64,000 nt of DNA from Filimonas lacunae (lineage in GTDB: Bacteria > Bacteroidota > Bacteroidia > Chitinophagales > Chitinophagaceae): assembly GCF_002355595.1 (NCBI RefSeq), contig NZ_AP017422.1, forward strand, positions 1,736,001 through 1,800,000, given 5' to 3'. The notes beneath the pieces were generated by a model. It was not told the origin of the DNA and searched no databases. It saw only the letters and a program-made list of their open reading frames with translations. The position numbers and the translations under genes were made by a program. Shown here piece after piece: positions 37,102 to 44,957 of this stretch (the stretch's first letter is position 1; each line of letters opens with the position of its first letter).

Positions 37102-37268
37102 GGTTAATTGTCCGGATAAGTTTTGTTAAAGGGAAAAGAGGGGTTGAAAATTGCTACTGGTATGACCGGAATGTACTATTGGGCAATGACGTGTCGTATG
37201 AGCTGAAAGTGCTATTGATTGGCTGCTTATATTTTGTTTTATCTGTATTGATTGGTAAATTGAGTAGT

Positions 37269-38027
37269 ATGAAATACCTATCAACCTTAACGCTCTTATT
37301 TTACCTGTTATTCAGTTGTAACCCAGCTAAAAAAGCTAAAGTTAGTAATGCGTTTTTTGAAGCAATGGACCGTAATTATTTGCGTGTTGATAGCCTGCTT
37401 AAAGAATATCCTGACTCTGCAGTGACAGAGAATGAAAAAGTATATGACATTATCCGGCAGCATAGTAAACAGTTATTTTTATTGCCTGATACCATTTATA
37501 ATGGGGATATATCGATAGTTGTATCTGCTGACAAAAAGCTTTGTCTGGTTTCCTGGAACACTCATCTGGGAGGAACTTTGAAATGGTTTGAATCAATGGC
37601 CCTTTTTTACACAGCTGATGGAAGTTTGCAGACTCAAATGGTACAAGACAACGAGCATTTGTTTGGGGAAGAGAACAGCAGTAGTTTAATCTTTTACGAT
37701 ACTTTATACAGTTTTCCGGCAGGGAAAGAAACCTTATATATAGCATACGGTACGGGACAAGGCAGCGCGCTTTTGTCCTGGCAACAACTATCGGCCTTGG
37801 CTATTGATGGGCAGAAATTGCTGCGTAAAAAGGTGTTTCCTGGTAATAAAAGCAATTGGTTGGTAGAATTTGATATATCTAAACTGAAGCGTGAAGAAAT
37901 TCCCATGATAGAGGTAATGGATAGCGGAAGGTTAGTTCGAATGCCAATAGCTACAGATGAAGGAGGCTTTTCCTTCCGTTATGATCTGTTAGAGTTTAGA
38001 GATAGTATGTTTTGGGTGAAGAAATAG
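37269..38027 (+). CDS. Hypothetical lipoprotein
   Basis: I do not recognise this 252-residue protein. The frame opens at 37179, but the Met at 37269 begins a normal lipoprotein signal (MKYLSTLTLLFYLLFSCNPA, Cys17), so that start is chosen. The mature part is acidic and mixed alpha/beta, with FFEAMDRNYLRVDSLLKEYPDSA, YNGDISIVVSADKKLCLVSWNT and YIAYGTGQGSALLSWQQLSAL. The pattern of short strands with LFYTADGSLQ-like turns may be a beta-rich fold, but no catalytic motif is apparent. Neighbours are the divergent glutamate dehydrogenase and a small convergent membrane protein; neither hints at a role. Confidence 0.75.
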   Translation: MKYLSTLTLLFYLLFSCNPAKKAKVSNAFFEAMDRNYLRVDSLLKEYPDSAVTENEKVYDIIRQHSKQLFLLPDTIYNGDISIVVSADKKLCLVSWNTHLGGTLKWFESMALFYTADGSLQTQMVQDNEHLFGEENSSSLIFYDTLYSFPAGKETLYIAYGTGQGSALLSWQQLSALAIDGQKLLRKKVFPGNKSNWLVEFDISKLKREEIPMIEVMDSGRLVRMPIATDEGGFSFRYDLLEFRDSMFWVKK

Positions 38028-38163
38028 GCAGCTATAAGAGGTCACCTCCTGTAACGGGTATATTAGCCGCCTGTCAGCGGTGTCAATTTTTGCCACTAGT
38101 TTTTATCACCGGCGGTTTTGTGGGCGATGCGTAGGGGGCATCAGGTGAAAGACCATCAGCAGA

Positions 38164-38352
38164 CTACTCAATTATAGGTACTGAATCCGTTTTTTGCTCC
38201 GCTAAATCTTCATTAATGGCTTTACTGCCGGATTGAGCAAATGAGGTATCTGGCGCATCTGGCTGAGTATAAATGCTCTTTTGCGGAGACTTCCACCAAA
38301 ACATAGCAAGGCACAATGCCAAGGCCCCCATATAAATCAGAATCTGTTTCAT
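38164..38352 (-). CDS. Small membrane-anchored hypothetical protein
   Basis: A 62-residue protein starting at Met 38352, with one N-terminal hydrophobic segment (KQILIYMGALALCLAMFWW) and a short acidic tail rich in Asp, Gln and Ser. The open frame extends to 38442, but the added residues are not hydrophobic and overlap an inverted repeat. Nothing identifies its function. Support is limited to a plausible signal anchor and the lack of any competing gene. Confidence 0.45.
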   Translation of the reverse strand: MKQILIYMGALALCLAMFWWKSPQKSIYTQPDAPDTSFAQSGSKAINEDLAEQKTDSVPIIE

Positions 38353-38415
38353 ATGCATTGTTGAATAGTTGGTTATAATATCTACAGAGTGGGGTACAGG
38401 GTTGTTGTGCAACAA

Positions 38416-38455
38416 GATACTACCATACTGTGTAAAATTCATCTTATGTAGTATC
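38416..38455. repeat. Inverted repeat GATACTAC ... GTAGTATC
   Basis: Perfect 8-bp arms (38416-38423 and 38448-38455) separated by 24 bp, upstream of the small membrane protein gene. The arms contain the same ACTAC/GTAGT core as the CTAC-N7-GTAG sites but much more widely spaced. It may be an operator pair for the gene starting at 38352. The rest of the 317-bp gap (38353-38669) holds only the terminator at 38627-38662. Confidence 0.4.
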
Positions 38456-38626
38456 GTTAGACAAAAGTGGTGCCAGCAGGAGGAACAATAAAATAAGGCA
38501 ATTGTATAGATGGATGTGGTTGAAGGCTAGATAAACAGTGTGTTTTACGGGTTAGGTTGTGCTGGAAAGAATTGGGGGGCGATTAGAAAATATTAACAGT
38601 TACTTCATATAGTAACGGAAGCCAAA

Positions 38627-38662
38627 AGGCACCTGTGCAATGTTTTTATTGCACAGGTGCCT
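38627..38662 (-). terminator. Terminator of the AAA+ ATPase gene cluster
   Basis: A perfect 14-bp inverted repeat (AGGCACCTGTGCAA at 38627-38640, TTGCACAGGTGCCT at 38649-38662) with an 8-nt loop, 7 bp after the stop codon of the minus-strand ATPase. Read on the minus strand it is followed by TTTT. Confidence 0.9.
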
Positions 38663-38669
38663 GTAATAT

Positions 38670-40220
38670 TTAAATGATGATAGAGCGTTTACTGGTCGCT
38701 TTGTCATTGGGGATATTACTCCACGTTAAGCCAGATGCGGGGACTGCTCTTTCGCGGCCCCAGGCTCTGATGGCTTCAATTCTTTCCGGACTGGTTTTGC
38801 TTAAAGGCACTATGTTCTGAAAGCATTTTTCGAATAGGCTATCGTCAATAGCAGCGTCTCCGCGAATGACTGCTTGTATAGCCACATCGCGCACCGCGCC
38901 TTCGAGGTCTGAACCTGCAAAGCCTTCTGATATGTCAACGAGCTTGTCCAGTGTAAAGGTGGAAGGTGGTGGCAGCAGGTTTCTCTTGATATACAGGTTA
39001 ATGATGTCCTTTCGTTCCTGTGGAGCTGGTAAGTCCACAAAAAACAACTCATCAAACCTGCCTTTTCGCAGCAGTTCAGGTGGTAGTTTGGTTACGTCGT
39101 TGGCGGTAGCTACTACAAATACCTTGGCATTGCTTTCCTGTAGCCAGAAAAGGAATTGGCCTACCATCCGGGTGGTAACACCCGAAGAATCGCTGGCATT
39201 GGCCGCTAAGCCCTTTTCTATTTCATCAATCCACAGTACACAGGGGGCAGCGTTGTCGGCCGATGCAAAGGCTTCTTTCAGCCTGTTTTCGCTCTGGCCT
39301 ACATACATGCCCTGGATGGAAGCAAAGTCTAAGCGATATAGCGGTAAATTCCAGGAAGCGGCAACGAATTTGGCGGATAGCGATTTGCCGCAGCCGGGAA
39401 CGCCTACCAGTAACATGCCTCTGGGTGGGCGCAGCTTGCGGGCTTTTAAATCGGCGGTTAGCAGTTGCTGTTGGGTGCTTAGCCATTGCTGCAAACCATC
39501 TAGTCCGGCAACAGAAAGCGTGCTGGCGTCTATTTTTACTTTTTCCAGGCCGGATATATCGTTGAACAATTTGTCTTTAGCCTGGCTGAGTTCTTTGATG
39601 TCGTCTTTGGTCAATGAGCCTTTAGCCATCTGGGTGGCCAGCACGTTTTCCGCTTCAATTTTGGTCATGTTGGATAAAACGGTGGCAGCCATTTTAAAAT
39701 CGCTTTCTTCCCAGTCAATAGGAATAGATCCTTTGTAGGGGGTAACACATTCTTTCACCACTTCCAGCATTTCTTCTTCATTGGGTGCATCCAGCGTTAA
39801 TGTCATGCCCAGGCGCTGCAGTTGCGACCATACGCTTTTGGTGGTGATGACGCAAATGCTACCGCCCCGCTCTATGGACTGCACTACACAGTCGTAAATA
39901 TGACGGGATACTACATTGTCGTCTTCTATGTCGCTTACCTCATTGAAAACAAATGTCAGGTTTTGTCTTTGCGACATATTCTGCACAGCAAAGTCAATCC
40001 CGCCTGCAACAGAGCGATCGTCGTTTACAGGCTTCCGTGTTTTGATATCAATGGTGCCGTGGGATAAGCTGTGTGCGTATATGGGGATGTTTATTTCTTC
40101 TGCGAGTTGTTGCACTACCTCTAATACCCTGGTGCGTTCTATGCTGCGGATGCTGATGAAAGGTATTCTGGCGCGAAACATCCTTAGCAGCGACGTTTTA
40201 AATTCTGCTTTGTTGGCCAT
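38670..40220 (-). CDS. AAA+ ATPase, Ycf46-like
   Basis: Cytosolic AAA+ ATPase of 516 residues. The N-terminal half (about 1-215) is a RecA-like part that lacks a Walker A but has a NLTFVFNEVSDIED strand-helix; the C-terminal half is a complete AAA module: Walker A GVPGCGKS (273-280), Walker B VLWIDE (328-333), sensor 1 in VVATAND (Asn374), arginine-finger candidates in LLRKGRFDELF (Arg385, Arg388) and a C-terminal GFAGSDLEGAV lid. The order of one degenerate and one active ATPase part is that of the Ycf46 family, distantly related to FtsH and Cdc48. It is the last gene of a five-gene cluster and starts 2 bp after the preceding stop, so translation is probably coupled. The substrate is unknown. 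Confidence 0.9.
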   Translation of the reverse strand: MANKAEFKTSLLRMFRARIPFISIRSIERTRVLEVVQQLAEEINIPIYAHSLSHGTIDIKTRKPVNDDRSVAGGIDFAVQNMSQRQNLTFVFNEVSDIEDDNVVSRHIYDCVVQSIERGGSICVITTKSVWSQLQRLGMTLTLDAPNEEEMLEVVKECVTPYKGSIPIDWEESDFKMAATVLSNMTKIEAENVLATQMAKGSLTKDDIKELSQAKDKLFNDISGLEKVKIDASTLSVAGLDGLQQWLSTQQQLLTADLKARKLRPPRGMLLVGVPGCGKSLSAKFVAASWNLPLYRLDFASIQGMYVGQSENRLKEAFASADNAAPCVLWIDEIEKGLAANASDSSGVTTRMVGQFLFWLQESNAKVFVVATANDVTKLPPELLRKGRFDELFFVDLPAPQERKDIINLYIKRNLLPPPSTFTLDKLVDISEGFAGSDLEGAVRDVAIQAVIRGDAAIDDSLFEKCFQNIVPLSKTSPERIEAIRAWGRERAVPASGLTWSNIPNDKATSKRSIII

Positions 40221-40222
40221 AG

Positions 40223-40750
40223 TTAAAATATAATTTTTCTCCCGGTGGCAGGTGGTACGTTATTCTGTTGTAAAGGAGTGGGGTCGCTGCTGGTTTCTGC
40301 CGTTATGATGCTCATAAAGTCAAATCCATGCAATACCATCAACAACCTGTCACTGCTTTTATTATTCTTTACAATGTTATCTGTTAGTGTTTTTTTTACT
40401 TCTGCTACAAATTCGCACAGGTCTTTATATAACGTATTCTTTAAATCCTCCGGAAGTCCTTTGGCAGTTACAAATGAAACCAGTGGTATCATGTTTTTCC
40501 TGCTGTTGTTTAAGGTTATTCCCAATTCATTTTCACTGGCAATGGTTTGCGTATGAAAAGCGCGTTGGAAAGAATTTACCCATACTTTCTTCCTGTTTCT
40601 GTAGGCTTCCTCCACTCTTATATAAAAGCGTTGTGCTGTGCCTGCATCCAGCGAAAAACTCCCGCTGTTGAACTCAGCAAGCACCGCATTGTCGCCATTA
40701 GAAAAGCGTTCCAGCGCATCTGTCCACTGTGCATAGGTTGTGATAGCCAT
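40223..40750 (-). CDS. Hypothetical protein of the AAA+ cluster
   Basis: Soluble, mostly helical protein of 175 residues without recognised family. It begins AITTYAQWTDALERFSNGDNAVLAEF; the middle has RVEEAYRNRKKVWVNSFQRAFHTQTI and SFVTAKGLPEDLKNTLYKDLCEFVAEVKKTL. The tail is short, polar and proline-containing (TPLQQNNVPPATGRKIIF). No catalytic motif is visible. It is separated by 2 bp from both the ATPase downstream and the short gene upstream, which argues for joint production and perhaps a fixed ratio with them; an adaptor role for the ATPase is possible but not shown. Confidence 0.8.
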   Translation of the reverse strand: MAITTYAQWTDALERFSNGDNAVLAEFNSGSFSLDAGTAQRFYIRVEEAYRNRKKVWVNSFQRAFHTQTIASENELGITLNNSRKNMIPLVSFVTAKGLPEDLKNTLYKDLCEFVAEVKKTLTDNIVKNNKSSDRLLMVLHGFDFMSIITAETSSDPTPLQQNNVPPATGRKIIF

Positions 40751-40752
40751 GC

Positions 40753-40941
40753 TTATTGCGGTTTAATCCTGGGATTGATGAACTGGTTAGGCGGCACTAT
40801 GTCCCAGTTGGGAAAGCTGGCTGCCTGTGTTTCGGTTTCTGTGCGACCCTGAAACAGGTTAGGCTTTGCCTGCTTGTTTTTATCAGGGGTATTACTATTG
40901 TCGCGTTGCTGCTCGTTATTGTTAAAAAGAATTGTATTCAT
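40753..40941 (-). CDS. Small proline/asparagine-rich protein of the AAA+ cluster
   Basis: A 62-residue polar peptide rich in Asn, Gln and Pro, with no hydrophobic segment and no predicted fold (FNNNEQQRDNSNTPDKNKQ; ending PPNQFINPRIKPQ). It is supported as a real gene by its position: 10 bp after the stop of the 582-residue membrane protein and 2 bp before the next start, filling exactly the space between two genes. It looks intrinsically disordered, which would suit a tether or linker peptide. I recognise no family. Confidence 0.65.
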   Translation of the reverse strand: MNTILFNNNEQQRDNSNTPDKNKQAKPNLFQGRTETETQAASFPNWDIVPPNQFINPRIKPQ

Positions 40942-40951
40942 AGTAGGATGA

Positions 40952-42700
40952 TTAGTTAGTGGTTAAAATGTTACGGGTATCTTTAGAAACACTGGAAAAA
41001 TCTTCCGGCGTAATAGAAGTGAGCAATGCTCTTACTACTTCTGCCTTGGCATCTTCCCGGGCGCATTCTTTTCTGTAGTCCACTGTTTCAGCGATACAAC
41101 CTCTCAACACTTCTTTTGATTTTTGCTCCCTGTTGGCAGTACTGTCTTTGATTTGCTGGATGGTTTTTTTGTGCTTATTAAGTGTATTTAACACCAGCCA
41201 GATACCTACACCTGCTGCTAATACACCTACTATTGGGTTTACGATCAGCAGGCCTGCACCCAATGCAATTATCAATCCGCCGAGGATAACATTACTGGTT
41301 GGGTATGGTGCTTTAGCCAATTCTGCTTTGAGTACATTGGTCCAATAGCCTTCGTGCTGCCCTAACAGCGACTCTTCATCACTGCCATCCTGTGTGCCGG
41401 CGGTAAAGCCGTCAATATTGTATACAATCAGGTTAGGAATGCTGTTTCTGCTGTTGGCGGTAAAGGTGTCATGCGCTTCTACAATCCAGGGCTGGCTGAT
41501 AGATACAGCCAATGCCTGTGTTACTTTAGAAGCACCTGCTTTAGCCGGGTTAAAGGCGGCATTGGTAAGCAGCTGTAAAAAATCTACCTTTTCCTGGAAG
41601 ATATGTTTTTCTGCGTCCATCACGGATTGTGCAGCCGCTTTATCACCATCCATGTCAATAATCAGTTCGTTCAGCCGCACTTGTTGCTGAAGTGGCAATT
41701 CTTCATCATCAAAATTGGTTACCAGCATCGACAAAATTTCATCCAGTTGCACTTTTATGGCTTTGGATAAATCAGTGGATGCGCCTATTACATTTTTGAA
41801 ATGTGCCTGTATAGGTTCGTGTGCGCTTACTGTTTGTAAGTAAGTTTCCAGTGCTGTCCAGTTGTTGCAGAATTGCTCCAGTAGTGGGTATTTACCGCTT
41901 ACAACCGGGGCTTTGGCGTGGAAGAACTGCAGCCATTGCGCTTTTTGATCGTTGATATAATCGCCGGACTGTGTAAGTTGGGCAAGCCAGCTTTTGGCAT
42001 TCTTCATCATCAGTTGGCGGGCAGCAGGAGGGAAAACGCCTGTAGTTACCGCTTCCAGTATAATAACGAATTCCCTGTCGAGGTTGTACGGGTTTTGATG
42101 CATAAAATATCTGTTCAACCATTGCAGGCTGGCCTCGTACCTGTTAAGCCGGCGCATTACCAGCATAAAGAACAGGGTGGTTTTATAATCATCCCTTCGT
42201 AAGCTTTCGTTGAGTGCTTTATCGGCAGTGGCTTTGTCGTTCCTGATCCAGGATGCGACTGTTATTAAAGCGGGAGCCAGCCAGTAGCCAGGTGCTTTCA
42301 GCATCACTTCTTCCGTGGTTGCACGTAGTGTGCCATCGCTTACAATACCGGTGTCTACGCCTTGTAATATACCTGTGGCCATTCTGCGCACTTCGCCATA
42401 ATAGCCGAATTTTATTTCCAGATCCTGCTTGAGGTTGCCTTGCCTTGTTTCTGCCAGCTGTAACGATTTTTGTTTACCATCATTTTTAACAAAGTCGGAA
42501 AAAGCGGCAGCCAGTTGATTCAGGTCTGCTGCCAGTTGTGCCTGTCTTTGGTTCAGGGTACCCACCTCGTTTAACACGCCACCTACTTCTGTACGAACAT
42601 GACTAATGTTGTTGGTTACCCGGTCCAGGTTAGAATCAAGTTGGCGAAGTTTGTATTCGATACCGCTAATGTCGGCGCTTGATATGAGTCGATCTGACAT
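40952..42700 (-). CDS. Coiled-coil membrane protein of the AAA+ cluster
   Basis: A 582-residue protein that I do not assign to a family. The N-terminus (about 10-80) is a heptad-like coiled coil (YKLRQLDSNLDRVTNNISHV and NQRQAQLAADLNQLAAAFSD). The middle, about 110-460, is largely alpha-helical and resembles a helical-repeat scaffold (ATADKALNESLRRDDYKTTL, RLNRYEASLQWLNRYF). A hydrophobic pair at about 472-506 (GGLIIALGAGLLIVN, then IVGVLAAGVGIWLVLNTL) can form a membrane hairpin, and a charged tail follows. Its arrangement of coil, helical body, hairpin and tail suggests a membrane-bound platform, with the adjacent ATPase as possible partner. It lies 21 bp after the first gene and 10 bp before the small gene. 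Confidence 0.85.
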   Translation of the reverse strand: MSDRLISSADISGIEYKLRQLDSNLDRVTNNISHVRTEVGGVLNEVGTLNQRQAQLAADLNQLAAAFSDFVKNDGKQKSLQLAETRQGNLKQDLEIKFGYYGEVRRMATGILQGVDTGIVSDGTLRATTEEVMLKAPGYWLAPALITVASWIRNDKATADKALNESLRRDDYKTTLFFMLVMRRLNRYEASLQWLNRYFMHQNPYNLDREFVIILEAVTTGVFPPAARQLMMKNAKSWLAQLTQSGDYINDQKAQWLQFFHAKAPVVSGKYPLLEQFCNNWTALETYLQTVSAHEPIQAHFKNVIGASTDLSKAIKVQLDEILSMLVTNFDDEELPLQQQVRLNELIIDMDGDKAAAQSVMDAEKHIFQEKVDFLQLLTNAAFNPAKAGASKVTQALAVSISQPWIVEAHDTFTANSRNSIPNLIVYNIDGFTAGTQDGSDEESLLGQHEGYWTNVLKAELAKAPYPTSNVILGGLIIALGAGLLIVNPIVGVLAAGVGIWLVLNTLNKHKKTIQQIKDSTANREQKSKEVLRGCIAETVDYRKECAREDAKAEVVRALLTSITPEDFSSVSKDTRNILTTN

Positions 42701-42721
42701 AGAAAATAGTATTGTTTTAGT

Positions 42722-43186
42722 TTAGAGTGCTGCGGAAGTGGTGCTGGCAGAGCCATCTTCTCTTATCAGTATTACGTAATCTTTGTATACCTCTACAAGT
42801 GCATAGGCATTGTGCTTAGCCAATGTTCTTGCTTTTTCAAACTGATCGGGTAGTGGTTCGCCCACCTTGTAGTGATGTAAAATCTGGCTGGCGCTGAGGT
42901 CGTAGGTGTGTACCTCGTAAGGATGGCCTAAAAAGCACTTAGCTACAATGCCCAGTGGCCAGTTGCCTAATTCAGCGGTACCAAATTCTTCCTGTATGGC
43001 GTTCATCAGTAGGGCCATTCCTTTGGTATCTGTTAAATTATGCGTATCTAAACCCGCGATAAGATCCATGTATTTTTTCGAGCGGTTTCTGAGCAACGCG
43101 CGTGGGTTGGAAGCGCTGCCGGCAGTAGTTTGCTGTTTGTTGAGATCAAACTGCTGATTTTCGGTATTTAGTATAAGTCGTGCCAT
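42722..43186 (-). CDS. Hypothetical protein, first gene of the AAA+ cluster
   Basis: Soluble protein of 154 residues, unrecognised. The N-terminus is basic and polar (NPRALLRNRSKKYMDLIAGL). The centre has NAIQEEFGTAELGNWPLGIVAKCFLGHPYEVHTYDLSASQILHHYKVGEPLPD. That ordering of AELGNWPLGIVAKCFLG, then DLSASQILHHY, then KARTLAKHNAYALVEVYKDYVILI, resembles a small mixed alpha/beta domain. It ends in a Ser/Thr/Ala tail. It is first in the transcription unit and has its own promoter (43223-43253). Confidence 0.8.
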   Translation of the reverse strand: MARLILNTENQQFDLNKQQTTAGSASNPRALLRNRSKKYMDLIAGLDTHNLTDTKGMALLMNAIQEEFGTAELGNWPLGIVAKCFLGHPYEVHTYDLSASQILHHYKVGEPLPDQFEKARTLAKHNAYALVEVYKDYVILIREDGSASTTSAAL

Positions 43187-43222
43187 TCTTTTTTAATAAG
43201 ACTTTTCTACACAAATGGAGAC

Positions 43223-43253
43223 GAAATATACAATTTTCCCGGAAATTGGCAAG
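43223..43253 (-). promoter_or_regulatory. Promoter of the AAA+ cluster, with an inverted repeat in the spacer
   Basis: On the minus strand CTTG (-33-like, 43250-43253) and TATATTTC (-7-like, 43223-43230) are separated by 19 bp. The plus-strand sequence between them, CAATTTTCCCGGAAATTG (43231-43248), is an imperfect palindrome (14 of 18 positions symmetric) that fills the spacer almost exactly, where a repressor could compete with RNA polymerase. Confidence 0.5.
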
Positions 43254-43270
43254 CTGTGGTATTTAGCAAA

Positions 43271-43313
43271 AGCATAAGCCCGGCATGCGGTAAGTGCATG
43301 CCGGGCTTATGCT
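43271..43313 (-). terminator. Terminator downstream of the glycerol-operon barrel protein
   Basis: A perfect 18-bp inverted repeat (AGCATAAGCCCGGCATGC at 43271-43288, GCATGCCGGGCTTATGCT at 43296-43313) with a 7-nt loop. On the minus strand it is followed by TTTTGC. It closes the glpD-glpK-glpF-barrel operon about 18 bp after the last stop. Confidence 0.92.
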
Positions 43314-43330
43314 GTATCAGCAGATGTTGA

Positions 43331-44122
43331 TTAAAACAGGTCCACCGCCAGTTGTATATTGCCTGCTTTACGAACAGGGTTCCAGCTGGGTTGGGCAGAT
43401 ACGGGTATTTTATATTTACCCAGTTCCAGCACACGGGTAAGTTTGAAGCCTATGTTGGTAAAACCGTCATTAGGACCGTAAAAATTGTTCTTATAGCCTT
43501 CATCATGACGGAAGGCAAATGCGCCGCCCACAATCAGGTCAAAGTTTACATTCTTATTTTGCACTACCGGGTAAGATGCCTGTACATACGTAGAGTACAG
43601 GTTTTTCTGGTTCAGAACGCCCCGATCACGACCGTGCACTACAGTGGCCCAATATAAGGTCAATGGCAGTTTTTCAGAGACTTTCCAGTTGGCCGATACA
43701 TCTATAAAATGTCCGCTGGTGCTGTCTTTGTAATCAAAGAAGTTATGGTTGTTCCAGGTGGCATCGGTGGAGTAGTTATAAATATCCCACACGGCAAAGG
43801 TTAAGTTCTTCAACGGTGAGTATGCTACATAATAATCAAACTCTTTGTACACGCCTGTTAAACCATAGCCACCCCATATACCTGCTTTCAGCTTTTGATC
43901 GCGGGTGCTGATGCCACCGTCAATTGCCAGAGTGGCTGTGTTGGTAACAGCCAGGCCACGCCACAGGTGCATGCTTTTTAACTGGCTGTGAAAGTATAAG
44001 GGAGAAATAACGGTACTGTCTGTATGTTTAGTCGTTGTGTCGGTTTGTGCGTTTGCTACAGTGTAGGCAAAGAGCGCACTGGCCACCCCTAACAGGGTAC
44101 GCATATAGATACTGGTTTTCAT
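43331..44122 (-). CDS. Outer-membrane barrel protein of the glycerol operon
   Basis: Predicted outer-membrane beta-barrel, 263 residues. A signal peptide (RTLLGVASALFAYTVANAQ) is followed by alternating amphipathic strands (KLKAGIWGGYGLTGVYKEFDYYVAYSP, LTLYWATVVHGRD and others), and the protein ends in a phenylalanine (NIQLAVDLF), the usual C-terminal signature. Met7 is an alternative start. It is the last gene of the glycerol operon, 65 bp after glpF and followed by a strong terminator. A role as a glycerol or glycerol-phosphate channel, or as a product-specific porin, is an inference from gene position. I recognise no named family. Confidence 0.8.
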   Translation of the reverse strand: MKTSIYMRTLLGVASALFAYTVANAQTDTTTKHTDSTVISPLYFHSQLKSMHLWRGLAVTNTATLAIDGGISTRDQKLKAGIWGGYGLTGVYKEFDYYVAYSPLKNLTFAVWDIYNYSTDATWNNHNFFDYKDSTSGHFIDVSANWKVSEKLPLTLYWATVVHGRDRGVLNQKNLYSTYVQASYPVVQNKNVNFDLIVGGAFAFRHDEGYKNNFYGPNDGFTNIGFKLTRVLELGKYKIPVSAQPSWNPVRKAGNIQLAVDLF

Positions 44123-44187
44123 ATGAAACTGTGTTAGATGACTATAATGCTTAGGTAAGAATAAATGAATATTGGATTGTTTGTATG

Positions 44188-44919
44188 TTAGCCTATCTGC
44201 AGGTAAATTATCGCAGCAACGATAGCGCCTAATACCGGACCAACTACGGGGATCCAGGCATAACTCCAGTTACTGCTGCCTTTACCCTGCATAGGCACGA
44301 GGTAGTGTACCAGTCTTGGCGCCAGGTCACGTGCGGGGTTAATGGCATAGCCGGTGGTACCACCTAATGATAAACCAATAGCTAATACAATAAATGTTAC
44401 GGGTAGTGCGCCTATGGAACCCATGCCTATTTCGGCACCCTCTGCTATTTGCGGGCTAGAGAAATGTAGCACACAGTATACCAGCACAAAAGTGCCTATC
44501 ACTTCGCTCAGTATATTCAACGGCGTGTTTTTAATAGCGGGGCCGGTGCAAAAAACGCCCAGTTGCGCATCGGGTCTGTCGCTGGTGGCATCAAAGTGTT
44601 TTTTGTACATCAGGTAGTTGAGCATGGCGCCTATAAAAGCGCCTGCCAGCTGGGCTGCTATAAACGCCGGTACCTGCGCCCAGGCAAATTTACCGGTTAT
44701 GGCTAACCCTACCGTTACAGCGGGGTTCAGGTGTGCGCCGCTTACAGGCCCGGCTATTACCACGCCTGCAAAAACGGCCAGCGCCCAACCAAAAGTGATT
44801 ACTATCCAGCCAGAATTCTGGCCGAATGATTTATTTAATGAAACGTTAGAGCATACGCCTCCGCCTAGCAGAATAAGTATGGCTGTGCCGATAACTTCGG
44901 CAGCGATGGGGGACATCAT
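44188..44919 (-). CDS. glpF: Glycerol uptake facilitator (MIP family)
   Basis: Inner-membrane channel of 243 residues that lets glycerol diffuse into the cytoplasm. The two half-helix motifs are AHLNPAVTV (NPA at 65-67) and YAINPARDLAPRL (NPA at 194-196); the Asp after the second NPA (Asp198) is the mark of glycerol facilitators as opposed to water-selective aquaporins. Six hydrophobic segments can be placed around them (for example VIGTAILILLGGG, AFIAAQLAGAFIGAMLNYL, IPVVGPVLGAIVAAIIYL). It lies 38 bp after glpK and 65 bp before the barrel protein gene, so imported glycerol is directly phosphorylated by GlpK. Confidence 0.96.
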   Translation of the reverse strand: MMSPIAAEVIGTAILILLGGGVCSNVSLNKSFGQNSGWIVITFGWALAVFAGVVIAGPVSGAHLNPAVTVGLAITGKFAWAQVPAFIAAQLAGAFIGAMLNYLMYKKHFDATSDRPDAQLGVFCTGPAIKNTPLNILSEVIGTFVLVYCVLHFSSPQIAEGAEIGMGSIGALPVTFIVLAIGLSLGGTTGYAINPARDLAPRLVHYLVPMQGKGSSNWSYAWIPVVGPVLGAIVAAIIYLQIG

Positions 44920-44957
44920 ATAACAAGATTTTAGTGGTTAAAAATGTGCAATCGTTA

